64,000 nt of DNA from Palsa-459 sp963841965 (GCA_963841965.1 CAWJES010000010.1:1-64000), one strand, 5' to 3'. Positions 41,969 through 53,128 are shown, counted from the first letter of the stretch. Notes: generated by a model not told the origin, from the letters alone. Made by a program: numbers and translations.

Positions 41969-42445
41969 CTACAGGGCCGAGTGCACGAGCATGACGGCGG
42001 CGGCGGCGAGCAGCGCCGCGGCGGCGACCTCGACGGCGACCTCCATCCGGTGGGCCGGGCCGCGCGCCTTGTCGCGGTCGAGGGCGAGGGCCGCGGCGAC
42101 CTCGCGCTGCGCGGGAAAGGCGACCGACTCGAGCGCGATCGCGGCGAGAAGCCAGAGGAGCGCGCCGGCCACGACGAAGAGGTCGCCGAAGCTGGCCGAC
42201 CCCTCGGATGCGGCGACCAGCCCGATCCCGGTCAGCGGAACGAGGTGGATCACCCGCCCCGCCAGTTCCGGTCTGCCCGTGAAGGACCGTGCGGCTGCCG
42301 GCGCGACATCGCCCGCCGGCCCGGCTGCGGCCCTCGCCGAGGAGCGCAGGACGATGAGCACGACGAGCGCCGCGATCGCGAGCAGCACGTGGGCGACCTC
42401 GAGCAGGTCGAACACCTTGGAGTCCGCGACGTCGCCCAGCGTCAC
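41969..42445 (-). CDS. Four-helix integral membrane protein of unknown function
   Basis: 158 residues with about four hydrophobic helices (VFDLLEVAHVLLAIAALVVLIVL near 10-32, VIHLVPLTGIGLVAA, LFVVAGALLWLLAAIALES, VEVAAAALLAAAAVMLVHSAL). The first helix with its His and the overall layout recall DUF2269-type membrane proteins, but I do not claim the family. Start GTG 42445 overlaps the meaB stop as GTGA, making it the third gene of the murA-meaB operon. Confidence 0.72.
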   Translation of the reverse strand: MTLGDVADSKVFDLLEVAHVLLAIAALVVLIVLRSSARAAAGPAGDVAPAAARSFTGRPELAGRVIHLVPLTGIGLVAASEGSASFGDLFVVAGALLWLLAAIALESVAFPAQREVAAALALDRDKARGPAHRMEVAVEVAAAALLAAAAVMLVHSAL

Positions 42446-43410
42446 GGCAGCTGGAGCAGGTCGACCGCGGCATAGGGGTCGATCGAGCCCGTCGCGACGT
42501 CCTCGACGAGCCGCTCGAAGGTCGCCGTCGCCGCCAGCCCCTCGACGGCCCGCGCCATCCGCGCTGCGTAGATCCTCCGCAGGAGCGTCGCCGCCTGCTC
42601 GCGCCGGCGCGCGACCCGGGCGCCGGACGCGAGGTGCGCGCGCAGCGCGTCGATGGCGTCGAACAGCTCTTCCGTGCCATCGCCCGAGGTCGCGACCGTC
42701 TCGACGATCAGCGGGCGCCAGCCGTCGGGTCGCGCCGAGCCGATGTCCAGCATCTGGGAGAGGTCCCTCCGGGCCTCGGACGCGCCCGGGCGGTCCGCCT
42801 TGTTGATCACGAAGAGGTCGGCGATCTCGAGCAGCCCTGCCTTGGCCGCCTGCATCGCGTCGCCCCACCCCGGCGTCAGGACCACGATCGTGGCGTCCGC
42901 GGTCGCCGCCACCTCGAGCTCGACCTGGCCGACGCCGACGGTCTCGACGAGCACGAGGTCGAAGCCCGCCGCCCCGAGGACGCCGATGGCGTCGGGGACG
43001 GCCAGCGAGAGCCCGCCCAGGTGGCCCCGGGTCGCGAGGGACCTGATGAAGACCCTCGCGTCGAGCGCATGGTCCTGCATCCGGACGCGGTCCCCCAGGA
43101 TCGCGCCGCCGCTGAACGGCGACGTCGGATCGACGCACAGCACGCCGACCTCGCGGATCGCCGCGGATCCTCCCGCCGGCACGAACCGCTCGAGCGAGGT
43201 GGCGATCATCCGGTCGGTCAGGGTGGACTTGCCGGCGCCCGGCGCCCCTGTGATGCCGATCGAGAACGCCCGATGCCCCGTCCAGAGCAGCGGCGCGATC
43301 CCCCGCGCGGCCACCTCGTCGTTCTCGACGACCGTCAGCAGCCTTGCGAGCGCCACGCGGTTCTGCTCCTTGGCCGCCTGCAGCAGCGCCTCGGGATCCC
43401 GCTTCGTCAC
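42442..43410 (-). CDS. meaB: MeaB/ArgK-type G3E GTPase (methylmalonyl-CoA mutase chaperone family)
   Basis: P-loop GTPase that protects or loads cobalamin-dependent acyl-CoA mutases. The Walker A is GAPGAGKST (~54-62). CVDPTSPFSGGAILGDRVRMQDH (Mg-loop region), VETVGVGQVELEVA (switch, G3 Glu) and NKADRPGA (G4) follow. 322 residues is typical. No mutase gene is in this window. Start GTG 43410 overlaps the murA stop, so it is coupled to a cell-wall gene, an unusual partnership. Confidence 0.93.
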   Translation of the reverse strand: MTKRDPEALLQAAKEQNRVALARLLTVVENDEVAARGIAPLLWTGHRAFSIGITGAPGAGKSTLTDRMIATSLERFVPAGGSAAIREVGVLCVDPTSPFSGGAILGDRVRMQDHALDARVFIRSLATRGHLGGLSLAVPDAIGVLGAAGFDLVLVETVGVGQVELEVAATADATIVVLTPGWGDAMQAAKAGLLEIADLFVINKADRPGASEARRDLSQMLDIGSARPDGWRPLIVETVATSGDGTEELFDAIDALRAHLASGARVARRREQAATLLRRIYAARMARAVEGLAATATFERLVEDVATGSIDPYAAVDLLQLP

Positions 43411-44669
43411 TGGCGCTCCACGGCCGCTCCGAGGCTGGTGAGCGCGCCGGGCAGATCCTCGTAGCCGCGCTCGATGTGCTCCGCGCCGATCACCTCGGTC
43501 TCGCCGTCGGCCACGAGGCCCGCGAGGACGAGCGCGGCGCCGGCGCGGACGTCGGTCGACCGGACCCGGGCGCCGCGGAGCCTGTCGACGCCCCGGATGA
43601 CGACGTGGTGGCCCTCGGTCGTCACCTTCGCCCCCATCCGCAGCAGCTCGTCGACATAGCGGAACCGTCCGTCGAACAGGTTCTCGGTCACGATGGAGGT
43701 GCCGTCGGCGATCGAGAGCACGGCCACGATGAGCGGCTTGTAGTCGGTCGCCACCCCCGGGTAGGGCAGGGTCGCGATGTCGGAGGCCTGGGGGCGCGCG
43801 GGGCCCTTGACGGTGATCCCGACCTCGCCCTGCAGCTCACAGCCGATCCGCTCGAGCTTGCGCAGGTAGGTCTCCATGTGGTCGCGCCGTGCGTCGGCGA
43901 CCGTCACCTCGCCGCCGGTGATCGCTCCGGCCGCGAGGTAGGTCGCCGCGACCACGCGGTCGGCGACGACGACGTGGTCGGCGGGGCGCAGGGCGTCCAC
44001 GCCCTCGATCACGAGCCTCGACGTGCCGAGCCCCGCGACCCTCGCGCCCATCGCGTTCAGCATCGACGCCAGGTCCTCCACCTCGGGCTCGCGCGCCGCG
44101 TTGTCGATCACCGTCGTGCCCGAAGCCGTCACAGCCGCCATGAGCAGGTTGTCGGTGGCCGTGTGGCTGGGGTACTCGAGCGTGATACGTGCACCGTGCA
44201 GTCGTCCCTGTGCCCCGGAGTCGGCCTCGATGACGCCGCGGTGCACGCGCACCTCGGCGCCCATCGCACCGAGCCCCTCGAGGTGGAAGTTCACGGGCCG
44301 GTCCCCGAAGTCGTCGCCGCCGGGCAGCGAGAGACTCGCGACCCCGCACCGCGCGAGGAGCGGGCCCAGCACGACGATCGACGCCCGCATCCGCTCGACG
44401 AGCTCGACCGGCACCTCGGTCCCGAGCGACGTGGCCGACGGCACGCCGATGGAGAGCTCGTGGTCGTCAGCCCACCTGACCCGGCACCCGAGAGCGCTGA
44501 GCAGGGCGATCATGGCGTCCACATCCGAGATCCTCGGGACGTTGCGCAGCCGGTGCATGCCCTCTGCCAGCAGGCAGGCCGCCATCTCCTTCAGGACCGC
44601 GTTCTTCGCGCCGCCCGCCACCACGGTCCCGGCGAGCGGACCGGACGGGTGGACGAGGTAGCGGGTCAC
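43407..44669 (-). CDS. murA: UDP-N-acetylglucosamine 1-carboxyvinyltransferase
   Basis: First committed step of peptidoglycan synthesis: PEP plus UDP-GlcNAc to enolpyruvyl-UDP-GlcNAc. Start GTG 44669 gives 420 residues, beginning TRYLVHPSGPLAGTVVAGGAKNAVL with active-site Lys22. Cys108 in LLARCGV is the PEP/fosfomycin-reactive cysteine, so the enzyme should be fosfomycin-sensitive in principle. ATDYKPLIVA and TENLFDGRFRYVDEL are further conserved blocks. First gene of the operon with meaB; divergent from glpX. Confidence 0.95.
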   Translation of the reverse strand: MTRYLVHPSGPLAGTVVAGGAKNAVLKEMAACLLAEGMHRLRNVPRISDVDAMIALLSALGCRVRWADDHELSIGVPSATSLGTEVPVELVERMRASIVVLGPLLARCGVASLSLPGGDDFGDRPVNFHLEGLGAMGAEVRVHRGVIEADSGAQGRLHGARITLEYPSHTATDNLLMAAVTASGTTVIDNAAREPEVEDLASMLNAMGARVAGLGTSRLVIEGVDALRPADHVVVADRVVAATYLAAGAITGGEVTVADARRDHMETYLRKLERIGCELQGEVGITVKGPARPQASDIATLPYPGVATDYKPLIVAVLSIADGTSIVTENLFDGRFRYVDELLRMGAKVTTEGHHVVIRGVDRLRGARVRSTDVRAGAALVLAGLVADGETEVIGAEHIERGYEDLPGALTSLGAAVERQ

Positions 44670-44773
44670 GGGAGAAAGTATTGCCGCACGGCGCAGGCAA
44701 CCTGATCTGGGCTCCTGAGAGCACGCTGATCGGCCCGACCTGCCCCTCGGGACCACGTAATAGGGTGCGGATC

Positions 44774-45766
44774 ATGAGCCGCCCCCAGCAGGCACCTGAC
44801 CGCAACCTGGCCCTCGACCTCATCCGCGTGACCGAGGCCGCCGCGATGGCGTCGGGTCGCTTCATGGGCCGCGGCGACAAGATCGGGGCCGACGACGCGG
44901 CGGTCAATGCCATGCGGATCGTGCTCTCCTCGATCCCGATGGACGGCACCGTCATCATCGGCGAGGGCGAGAAGGACGAGGCCCCGATGCTGTTCAACGG
45001 GGAGCGCATCGGCGACGGGACGCCCCCTGAGGTGGACATCGCGGTCGACCCGATCGACGGCACGACGCTGCTCGCCAAGGGCCGCACCGGTGCGCTCGCA
45101 GTCATCGCGCTCTCCGAGCGCGGGACGATGTTCGACCCGGGTCCGTGCGTCTACATGGAGAAGATCGCCGTCGGGCCTTGGGGCCGCGGCGCCATCGACA
45201 TCACCATGAGCGCGACGGAGAACCTGCACTCGCTCGCGTCGAAGCTGGGCCAGCCGGTCCGGGACCTGACCGCGGTCATCTTGGACCGGCCCCGCCACGA
45301 CCTGCTCATCGAGGAGGTCCGCCAGACGGGCGCGCGCATTCGGCTGATCGGCGACGGCGACGTGGCCGGCGCGATCTCGACAGCCTGGGAGGAGTCGGAG
45401 GGCGACATCCTCTTCGGTATCGGCGGGACGCCCGAGGGAGTCATCACCGCCGCGGCCCTCAAGTGCCTCGGGGGCGAGATCCAGGGCCGGCTGTGGGCCC
45501 GCAACGACGACGAGCGCCGCGCGGCGATCAAGCAGGGCTTCGACATCGACCAGGTGCTGACCATCGATGACCTCGTGTCGGGCGACAACTGCTTCTTCTC
45601 CGCGACCGGGATCACCGACGGGGACCTCCTGCGCGGCGTGCGCTACCACGACCAGGGTGCGCACACCCAGAGCCTGGTGATGCGCTCGCGCTCGGGAACC
45701 GTTCGCAAGGTCGACGCGATGCACCGCCTCGACAAGCTGCAGGAGATCAGCGCCGTCGCCTACTAG
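44774..45766 (+). CDS. glpX: Fructose-1,6-bisphosphatase class II
   Basis: Gluconeogenic phosphatase of the GlpX class, the usual form in Actinomycetota. ATG 44774 gives 330 residues. Metal-binding motifs are GEGEKDEAPML (63-73) and VDPIDGTT (91-98). GDGDVAGAI and FGIGGTPEGVITAAA complete the Li-sensitive phosphatase core. Its stop overlaps the convergent atpC stop (CTAG). Confidence 0.95.
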   Translation: MSRPQQAPDRNLALDLIRVTEAAAMASGRFMGRGDKIGADDAAVNAMRIVLSSIPMDGTVIIGEGEKDEAPMLFNGERIGDGTPPEVDIAVDPIDGTTLLAKGRTGALAVIALSERGTMFDPGPCVYMEKIAVGPWGRGAIDITMSATENLHSLASKLGQPVRDLTAVILDRPRHDLLIEEVRQTGARIRLIGDGDVAGAISTAWEESEGDILFGIGGTPEGVITAAALKCLGGEIQGRLWARNDDERRAAIKQGFDIDQVLTIDDLVSGDNCFFSATGITDGDLLRGVRYHDQGAHTQSLVMRSRSGTVRKVDAMHRLDKLQEISAVAY

Positions 45767-46272
45767 GCGCTGACCCGGCCGGGAGCCGCCTCTGCGGCGG
45801 CCTGGAGCCGCAGCGTCGCACGCACCAGCGACGCCTCCGCCTGCTCGCGGCCGAGGCGGTCGTCCTCATCGTCGTCGCGGCCCGCGGTCGCGGCGAGGCG
45901 CGCCTGGGCGACCTCCCTCGCGGCCTCCGCGCGCGTCACGTCGATCGACTGGACGTGCTCGGCGATCCCCGCGAGCAGGGTCACCCTGGTGGTGCGATCG
46001 CCGTCGGTCGCGGGGTCGAGCAGGCCCGCCGCCGAACCCACGCCCGTCGCGACCTGCATGAACCCGCCGTGGACGGCGAACCGCTCGGTGGTCCCGTCAG
46101 GAAGCTCGATGCGCACGACCGAGGACACGATGTCACCGACGATCGCGGTGTGGCCGGGCAGGATCGTGAGGTCGCCCTCGCTCGTGGCCGTGATCACCGC
46201 GGTCGCCTCGCCGGCGAACAGCGCGGCCTCGGGGGTCACGAGCTCGGCGCCGAGGACGGCTTCGCCCGCCAT
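45763..46272 (-). CDS. atpC: ATP synthase F1 epsilon subunit
   Basis: Central stalk subunit of F1. The beta-sandwich is evident (GAELVTPEAALFAGEATAVITATSEGDLTILPGHTAI...FAVHGGFMQV, residues ~7-75, quoted in parts: VTPEAALFAGEA and LTILPGHTA). The C-terminal helical part is longer than usual (169 residues in all) owing to an acidic linker AGRDDDEDDRLG (~130-142). Start ATG 46272 abuts the atpD stop. Last gene of the atp operon. Confidence 0.92.
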   Translation of the reverse strand: MAGEAVLGAELVTPEAALFAGEATAVITATSEGDLTILPGHTAIVGDIVSSVVRIELPDGTTERFAVHGGFMQVATGVGSAAGLLDPATDGDRTTRVTLLAGIAEHVQSIDVTRAEAAREVAQARLAATAGRDDDEDDRLGREQAEASLVRATLRLQAAAEAAPGRVSA

Positions 46273-47706
46273 CTACTCGGCCAGCGTGCTGGCCTTGGCC
46301 AGCACCGACTCGGCGCCGCCGACGTTCAGGAACGCCTGCTCGGGCACATTGTCCAGCTCGCCCTTGATCAGGGCCTCGAAGCTCTCGACCGTCTCGGAGA
46401 TCGGCGTGTAGATGCCCGGCAGGCCGGTGAACACCTCGCCGACGAAGAACGGCTGGGAGAGGAAACGCTGGATCTTGCGGGCTCGCGTGACGGTGATGCG
46501 GTCCTCCTCGGACAGCTCGTCGAGCCCGAGGATCGCGATGATGTCCTGGAGCTCCTTGAAGCGCTGCAGGATCTGCTGGACGCCGCGTGCCACCGCGTAG
46601 TGGCGCTCGCCGACGATCTCGGGGGCGAGGATGTTCGAGGTCGACGCCAGCGGGTCCACGGCCGGGTAGATCCCGAGCGCCGCGGTCTGGCGCGAGAGCT
46701 CGGTGGTCGCGTCCAGGTGGGTGAACGTGGTGAAGGGCGCGGGGTCGGTGTAGTCGTCCGCGGGCACGTAGACCGCCTGCAGCGAGGTGATCGAGCGGCC
46801 CTTGGTCGACGTGATGCGCTCCTGGAGCTCGCCCATCTCGTCGGCCAGCGTCGGCTGGTAGCCAACGGCGGACGGCATCCGTCCGAGCAGCGTCGAGACC
46901 TCCGAGCCGGCCTGGACGAAGCGGAAGATGTTGTCGACGAACAGGAGGACGTCCTGGTTCTGGACGTCGCGGAAGTACTCCGCCATCGTGAGGGCCGCGA
47001 GCGCCACGCGCAGGCGGACCCCCGGCGGCTCGTCCATCTGGCCGTAGACGAGGGCTGCCTTCTCGATGACGCCGGACTCCTGCATCTCGAGCAGCAGGTC
47101 CGTGCCCTCGCGGGTGCGCTCGCCCACGCCGGCGAACACCGAGACGCCGCCGTGCTGAGTGGCGACGCGGTTGATCATCTCCATGATGAGCACCGTCTTG
47201 CCCACGCCCGCGCCGCCGAACAGGCCGATCTTCCCGCCCTGCACGTACGGCTCGAGGAGGTCGATGACCTTGATGCCCGTCTCGAACATCGTCGCGCGCG
47301 GCTCGAGCTGGTCGAAGAGCGGCGCGTCGCGGTGGATCTCCCAGTAGTCCTCGACCTCGCCGATGTCATCAGTGTCGAGGGGCTTGCCGAGGACGTTGAA
47401 CACGTGGCCGAGGACGGCCTTGCCCACCGGCACCGTGATGCCGCGGCCGGTCTGGCGCACGGGGGTTCCCCGGACCAGCCCGTCGGTCGGCTGCATGCAC
47501 ACGCACCGGACGCGGCCCTCGCCGATCTGCTGCGCCACCTCGCCGGTGACGGTCACCTTGCGGCCGTCGAGCTCGAGGTCCATCTGCACCGCGTGGTTGA
47601 TCTCCGGCAGGGCGTGGGGTGGGAACTCCACGTCGACGACCGGTCCGGTGATGGCCACCACCCTGCCCGTTTCGAGCGTGGTCTCGGTGTCCGTCGCGCT
47701 GGTCAT
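46273..47706 (-). CDS. atpD: ATP synthase F1 beta subunit
   Basis: Catalytic subunit, 477 residues. Walker A GGAGVGKTV, the catalytic-Glu region GERTREGTDL and LLFVDNIFRFVQAGSEVS (Walker B) are all intact. DELQSE-like DELSEED near the C-terminus matches the regulatory loop. Start ATG 47706 overlaps the atpG stop as ATGA. Confidence 0.98.
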   Translation of the reverse strand: MTSATDTETTLETGRVVAITGPVVDVEFPPHALPEINHAVQMDLELDGRKVTVTGEVAQQIGEGRVRCVCMQPTDGLVRGTPVRQTGRGITVPVGKAVLGHVFNVLGKPLDTDDIGEVEDYWEIHRDAPLFDQLEPRATMFETGIKVIDLLEPYVQGGKIGLFGGAGVGKTVLIMEMINRVATQHGGVSVFAGVGERTREGTDLLLEMQESGVIEKAALVYGQMDEPPGVRLRVALAALTMAEYFRDVQNQDVLLFVDNIFRFVQAGSEVSTLLGRMPSAVGYQPTLADEMGELQERITSTKGRSITSLQAVYVPADDYTDPAPFTTFTHLDATTELSRQTAALGIYPAVDPLASTSNILAPEIVGERHYAVARGVQQILQRFKELQDIIAILGLDELSEEDRITVTRARKIQRFLSQPFFVGEVFTGLPGIYTPISETVESFEALIKGELDNVPEQAFLNVGGAESVLAKASTLAE

Positions 47707-48608
47707 GCATGCTCCTTTTCTTGGCGCAGCGCTTCTGCGCCGCCCACGATCTCCATGATCTCTGTCGTGATCGAGTCCTGACGGGCCCGGTTCATCACCC
47801 GCGAGAGCGAGCGGACGAGCTCGTCGGCGTTGTCGGTGGCCGCGGCCATCGCGCGCTGCTGGCTCGTGTGGAACGAGGCCGAGCCCTCGAGCAGCGCGGT
47901 GAACACCTCGGACTCGAGGGCCTTGGGCGCGAGCTCCTTGAGCAGCTCCTCAGCCTCGGGCTCGAACTCCGTGTACCCCTCGGCCTTCGGCTCCTTGGCC
48001 GCCTCGGCCTCCACCTCGGGCCTCGGCAGCGGGAGGAGCTGACGAGTCTCGACCTCCTGGCTCGCCGCGGACCGGAACCGCATGGAGATGAGCAGCACCT
48101 GGTCGGCCTCGCCCTCGACGAACGGCGCGGCGGCGGTGTCTGCCACGGCCCTCGCGTCGCTGAACGTCGGCTTGTCCGAGAACCCCTGGAAGCTGTGGGC
48201 GACCGGGACCCCGCGGAAGCGGAAGTAGCCGATGGCCTTCTTCCCGACCGCGATGACGCTGACGCCCACGCCCTTGGCGTGCAGCTCGTCGACGAGCCGC
48301 TCCGCGGCGCGCAGCACAGACGAGTTGTAGGCGCCCGACAGGCCGCGGTCACCGACGATCACCAGGAGCACGACGTTGCGGACGGTCTCGGGTGTCCCGA
48401 GCATCTTGGCGGCTGCGGTCGAGTCGCCCTTGGCGGTCTCGAGGATGATCCTCGCCATGCCCGCTCGGTAGGGGCGGTTGGCGGCGATCCGCGCCTGGGC
48501 GCGCGCGATCTGGGACGCGGCGATGAGCTCCATGGCCTTGGTGATCTTGCGGGTCGACTGCACGCTCTTGATGCGTCGCCGCAGCACCCGCTCCTGGCCG
48601 CCGGCCAT
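47703..48608 (-). CDS. atpG: ATP synthase F1 gamma subunit
   Basis: Rotor shaft, 301 residues. The N-terminal helix RRIKSVQSTRKITKAMELIAAS and the C-terminal helix RAMAAATDNADELVRSLSRVMNRARQ (given in part: the ATDNA and NRARQ signatures) form the coiled coil. The middle contains an acidic stretch near residues 200-220 (RPEVEAEAAKEPKAEGYTE), an insertion common in Actinomycetota. Start ATG 48608. Confidence 0.96.
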   Translation of the reverse strand: MAGGQERVLRRRIKSVQSTRKITKAMELIAASQIARAQARIAANRPYRAGMARIILETAKGDSTAAAKMLGTPETVRNVVLLVIVGDRGLSGAYNSSVLRAAERLVDELHAKGVGVSVIAVGKKAIGYFRFRGVPVAHSFQGFSDKPTFSDARAVADTAAAPFVEGEADQVLLISMRFRSAASQEVETRQLLPLPRPEVEAEAAKEPKAEGYTEFEPEAEELLKELAPKALESEVFTALLEGSASFHTSQQRAMAAATDNADELVRSLSRVMNRARQDSITTEIMEIVGGAEALRQEKEHA

Positions 48609-48637
48609 CTATCTCTCCTCGCCCGTCGCGTGCTCGC

Positions 48638-50154
<1,517 letters not shown>

Positions 50155-50155
<1 letters not shown>

Positions 50156-51084
50156 CAGTTGGCTCCTCTTGTTGTCTCGTTCTTCTCGAACAGTCGTTCC
50201 CCGGGCCGGTCGGCCATCAGGTGCTCACGGAGCGCGTCGAGCCGGCCCTTGGCCGATGCGTCGACGCGCAGGTCCCCCACTTCAACGATCACGCCGCCGA
50301 GCAGGTCGGCCTGCTCGGAGACCTCGAGCTCCACGGGCCGCCCGATCAGGTGCTCGATCGATCCGGACAGCGCCTCGCGGGCACCCTCGTCGATCGGCCG
50401 GGCCGATCGCACGCGGGCGATCCGCCAGCCCCGCTCCTCGGCGACGCGGTCGACCAGCCAGTCGAGCGTCCCCACGAGGTCGCGGGCGCGCCCGCCGACG
50501 ACCGCGTACGCGGCGAGCCGGACCGTGATCGCGCTCGCGCGGTCGGCCAGCAGGTCGTGGACGACCTGGGCCCTCGTCGGCGCGGGCAGGTCGCGGTTGG
50601 TCAGCAGGTTGCGCAGCTGCGGCGTCGACTCGACGGCGCGCGCCCACTCGTACAGCTCGTCTTCGGTCCCCTCGAATGTCGCGACCGGCAGGTCCTCGAA
50701 GACCGCCGTCGCGTAGCCACCCACCCGGGCTCGCGCGGCCAGCACCCCGAGGGCGGGCTCGTGGACGCCGCCGTCGGCAGCGAAGAATCTCGCGCGCTGG
50801 GCGACCTCGGTGAACGCAAGCGGCACGTCCTGGGCGGACGACGAGTACGCCGCGTACGCGGCAAGCCTCGCCGTCGCGGCGGACACCTTGTCGGCAAGCA
50901 GGTCGGCGACGAACGCGCGGCGCGACCACGCCGGGATCGCCGTGTCGGTCAGCGCTGCGCGCAGCGTCGAATCCGTGCCGGCCGTCTGCTCGAGCTGCGC
51001 CAGCTCGTCTGCGACGACGCGACGCTGCGCGTCGTCGAGGCCGCTGAGCACAGCGGCGGCGTAGCCGAGGAGCGATGCGTTCAT
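50155..51084 (-). CDS. atpH: ATP synthase F1 delta subunit with duplicated N-terminal domain
   Basis: Peripheral-stalk subunit (OSCP). At 309 residues it is much longer than the ~180-residue standard. Two copies of the helical N-domain are visible: residues ~1-105 (LLADKVSAATARLAAYAAY) and ~118-215 (LLADRASAITVRLAAYAVV), followed by the C-terminal part (PVELEVSEQADLLGGVIVEVGD). An extended delta of this kind is known from Actinomycetota. Start ATG 51084 overlaps the atpF stop. Confidence 0.93.
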
Positions 51085-51611
51085 GCGGTCTGCCCGGCAC
51101 CCTTCTGGGACTGCGCGTTGAGCGCGACGATGGCCTCGTCGATGAGCTCCCGGTGCGTCTGCGCATCGACCTCGCGGCCGATGATCTTCGTGACGACGTC
51201 GATCACGATCTCGCCGAGCCTCGACGCCGCCTCGTCGACGGCGCGCTGGCGGGCGACCTGCACGTCCGCGTCGGCCGCACCCACGATCCGGTCGTACTCG
51301 AGCTGCGCGCGGCCCGCGGCGTCGGCGCGGACCTGCTCGGCGGTCTGCTGCGCGGTGGCGACGATCTCGCGTGCCTGCCCCCGTGCCTCCTCGAGCACCG
51401 CCCTGCGCTCGTCATCGGCCGCCTCGGCGTCCTGGCGTGCCTTGTCGGCGGCAGCGAGGGACTCGCGGATCTGCTCCTGACGCGCCTCCATCGCCTTGTT
51501 GAGGGGCGGCAGGATGTACTTCCAGAACAGCACGATGAGGATGATCACGACGATCAGCTCGACGAAGAACGTCCCGTTCGGGATCAGGAAGATGGCTGCG
51601 GGTGAGGTCAT
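51081..51611 (-). CDS. atpF: ATP synthase F0 b subunit
   Basis: 176 residues: one N-terminal membrane helix (FFVELIVVIILIVLFWKYIL, ~15-34), then a long right-handed coiled-coil of Ala/Glu/Arg-rich helix (EARQEQIRESLAAADKARQDA onward) that dimerises and binds delta. Start ATG 51611; overlaps atpH as ATGA. Confidence 0.94.
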   Translation of the reverse strand: MTSPAAIFLIPNGTFFVELIVVIILIVLFWKYILPPLNKAMEARQEQIRESLAAADKARQDAEAADDERRAVLEEARGQAREIVATAQQTAEQVRADAAGRAQLEYDRIVGAADADVQVARQRAVDEAASRLGEIVIDVVTKIIGREVDAQTHRELIDEAIVALNAQSQKGAGQTA

Positions 51612-51652
51612 GTCGCTCTTTCGAGTCGGTCACCTGGTCGGTGACGCACGGG

Positions 51653-51916
51653 CTATTGCTTCTTGAAGACGTAGATGAAGACGACCATGAACAGCAGGTT
51701 GATGAAGTACATCGCCTCAACCAGGCCGACCGTCAGGAAGAAGTAGGTCCTCGCCTTCGACTCGACCTCCGGCTGGCGGGCGATCGCGGCGATCGTCTGC
51801 GAGCCCGCGAGTCCGTCACCGACGGCTGCGCCGATGGCGCCTCCGCCGAGAGCGAGGCCACCTCCGACCAGCGCGCCCGCGGTTCGGACCGCTGCTTCCA
51901 TTGAGTCTGTTGACAT
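51653..51916 (-). CDS. atpE: ATP synthase F0 c subunit
   Basis: 87-residue hairpin: the Gly-rich first helix (ALVGGGLALGGGAIGAAVGDG), polar loop ARQPE, and second helix with the ion-binding Glu67 in FLTVGLVEAMYFIN. The Glu is followed by Ala and the Na+ ligand pattern is absent, so H+ coupling is expected. Start ATG 51916. Confidence 0.97.
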   Translation of the reverse strand: MSTDSMEAAVRTAGALVGGGLALGGGAIGAAVGDGLAGSQTIAAIARQPEVESKARTYFFLTVGLVEAMYFINLLFMVVFIYVFKKQ

Positions 51917-51949
51917 GTGGTTCCTTCCTTTGTGATGGGTGGGTGAAGA

Positions 51950-52711
51950 TCAGTGCTCGTCGGTGCTCATCGCCATGCCCAGGTACATGATCGAGAGCAG
52001 GGAGAAGATCAGCGCCTGGATGAAGCCGATGAAGATGTTGTCGAACGGCTTCCAGATCATGGACCAGATGAACACGGCAACGAGCCCGCCGACCTGACCG
52101 AGGATCTTCTGGCCGACCACCGCGATGACGACGATCATCAGCCCGCCGGCGAAGAGGTTCCCGAAGAGTCGGAAGGTCAGGGTGATCGGCTTGGTGAGCT
52201 CCTCGATGATGTTGATCGGCGTCATCAGCGCGAAGGGCTTCGTGTAGTGCTTGAAGTACCCGCCCCAGCCGCGCTTCTTCACCGACAGGTAGTGGCACAT
52301 GAAGAAGACGATGAGCGCCATCGCGAGCGGAAGGTTGACGTCCGCGGTCGGCGCGGGCAGCAGCTCCTGGCTGATCCCGACCTGGAGCGTCGAGGGCAGG
52401 AACTCGAGCCAGTTGCAGATGAGGATGAAGAAGAACAGCGTGATGCCGAACGGGACGTACCGGTATCCCTCCGAGCCGATCGCGGAGCCCGTGAGCTCGC
52501 CCACCTGCTCGACCATCGTCTCGAAGATCATCTGCAGCTTGCCCGGGACCCCGGCCGTCGCCCTGGACCGCATCCGGAAGCCGAGCCCGAGCATGATCGC
52601 AGCAGCCACCAGCGTCGCGAAGATCACATAGGTGTTGAACGTGAGACCGAAGAGCTTGAACGTTGGCTGGTCGCCGATCGTGATCGACGCCGCTGCCAGC
52701 TGGAAGTTCAC
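51950..52711 (-). CDS. atpB: ATP synthase F0 a subunit
   Basis: 253-residue membrane subunit forming the proton half-channels. The essential Arg is in LTFRLFGNLFAGGLM; the last helices contain FIGFIQALIFSLLSIMYLGMA. Start GTG 52711 overlaps the atpI-like stop (GTGA). Confidence 0.96.
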   Translation of the reverse strand: MNFQLAAASITIGDQPTFKLFGLTFNTYVIFATLVAAAIMLGLGFRMRSRATAGVPGKLQMIFETMVEQVGELTGSAIGSEGYRYVPFGITLFFFILICNWLEFLPSTLQVGISQELLPAPTADVNLPLAMALIVFFMCHYLSVKKRGWGGYFKHYTKPFALMTPINIIEELTKPITLTFRLFGNLFAGGLMIVVIAVVGQKILGQVGGLVAVFIWSMIWKPFDNIFIGFIQALIFSLLSIMYLGMAMSTDEH

Positions 52712-53121
52712 TCCGCTCCTCCTTGGGCCGTCATGGCCCGGATCACGTTCACAATGAAAGCAAGCTGGAACAGGACCAGCCCGACAACAATACCGATCCC
52801 CAGGGGGGCGTAGAGAAGGACCACACCCACCGCCACGACGGTGATCACGGCCAGCCGGACGGTTGTCCTGGTGCCGATCATCCGGCGGACGACCTTGGTC
52901 GAGGATCCCGATTCGACGTCCATGCCCGCGATCTGGCGGTCCACGTAGCGGATGTTGAAGAACCCTCCGCCGACACCGATCGCGATGCCAAGCGCCGTGT
53001 ACGGGGCGCCGAACGCGAGGGCGACCAGCACGCCGGCGGCGCCGAACAGCATGGCCGTCACGGTGAGCCTTCGCAGAAGTGCCTTCAGCGCCTCCGGATC
53101 GAGGGCGGCGAACACGTTCAT
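52708..53121 (-). CDS. atpI: ATP synthase subunit I-like membrane protein
   Basis: 137 residues, four TM helices (TVTAMLFGAAGVLVALAFG, ALGIAIGVGGGFFNIRYV, RLAVITVVAVGVVLLYAPL, GIVVGLVLFQLAFIVNVI). Position directly before atpB and the layout match the AtpI family that assists c-ring assembly or Mg2+ supply. Start ATG 53121. Confidence 0.8.
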   Translation of the reverse strand: MNVFAALDPEALKALLRRLTVTAMLFGAAGVLVALAFGAPYTALGIAIGVGGGFFNIRYVDRQIAGMDVESGSSTKVVRRMIGTRTTVRLAVITVVAVGVVLLYAPLGIGIVVGLVLFQLAFIVNVIRAMTAQGGAE

Positions 53122-53128
53122 GGCACCC

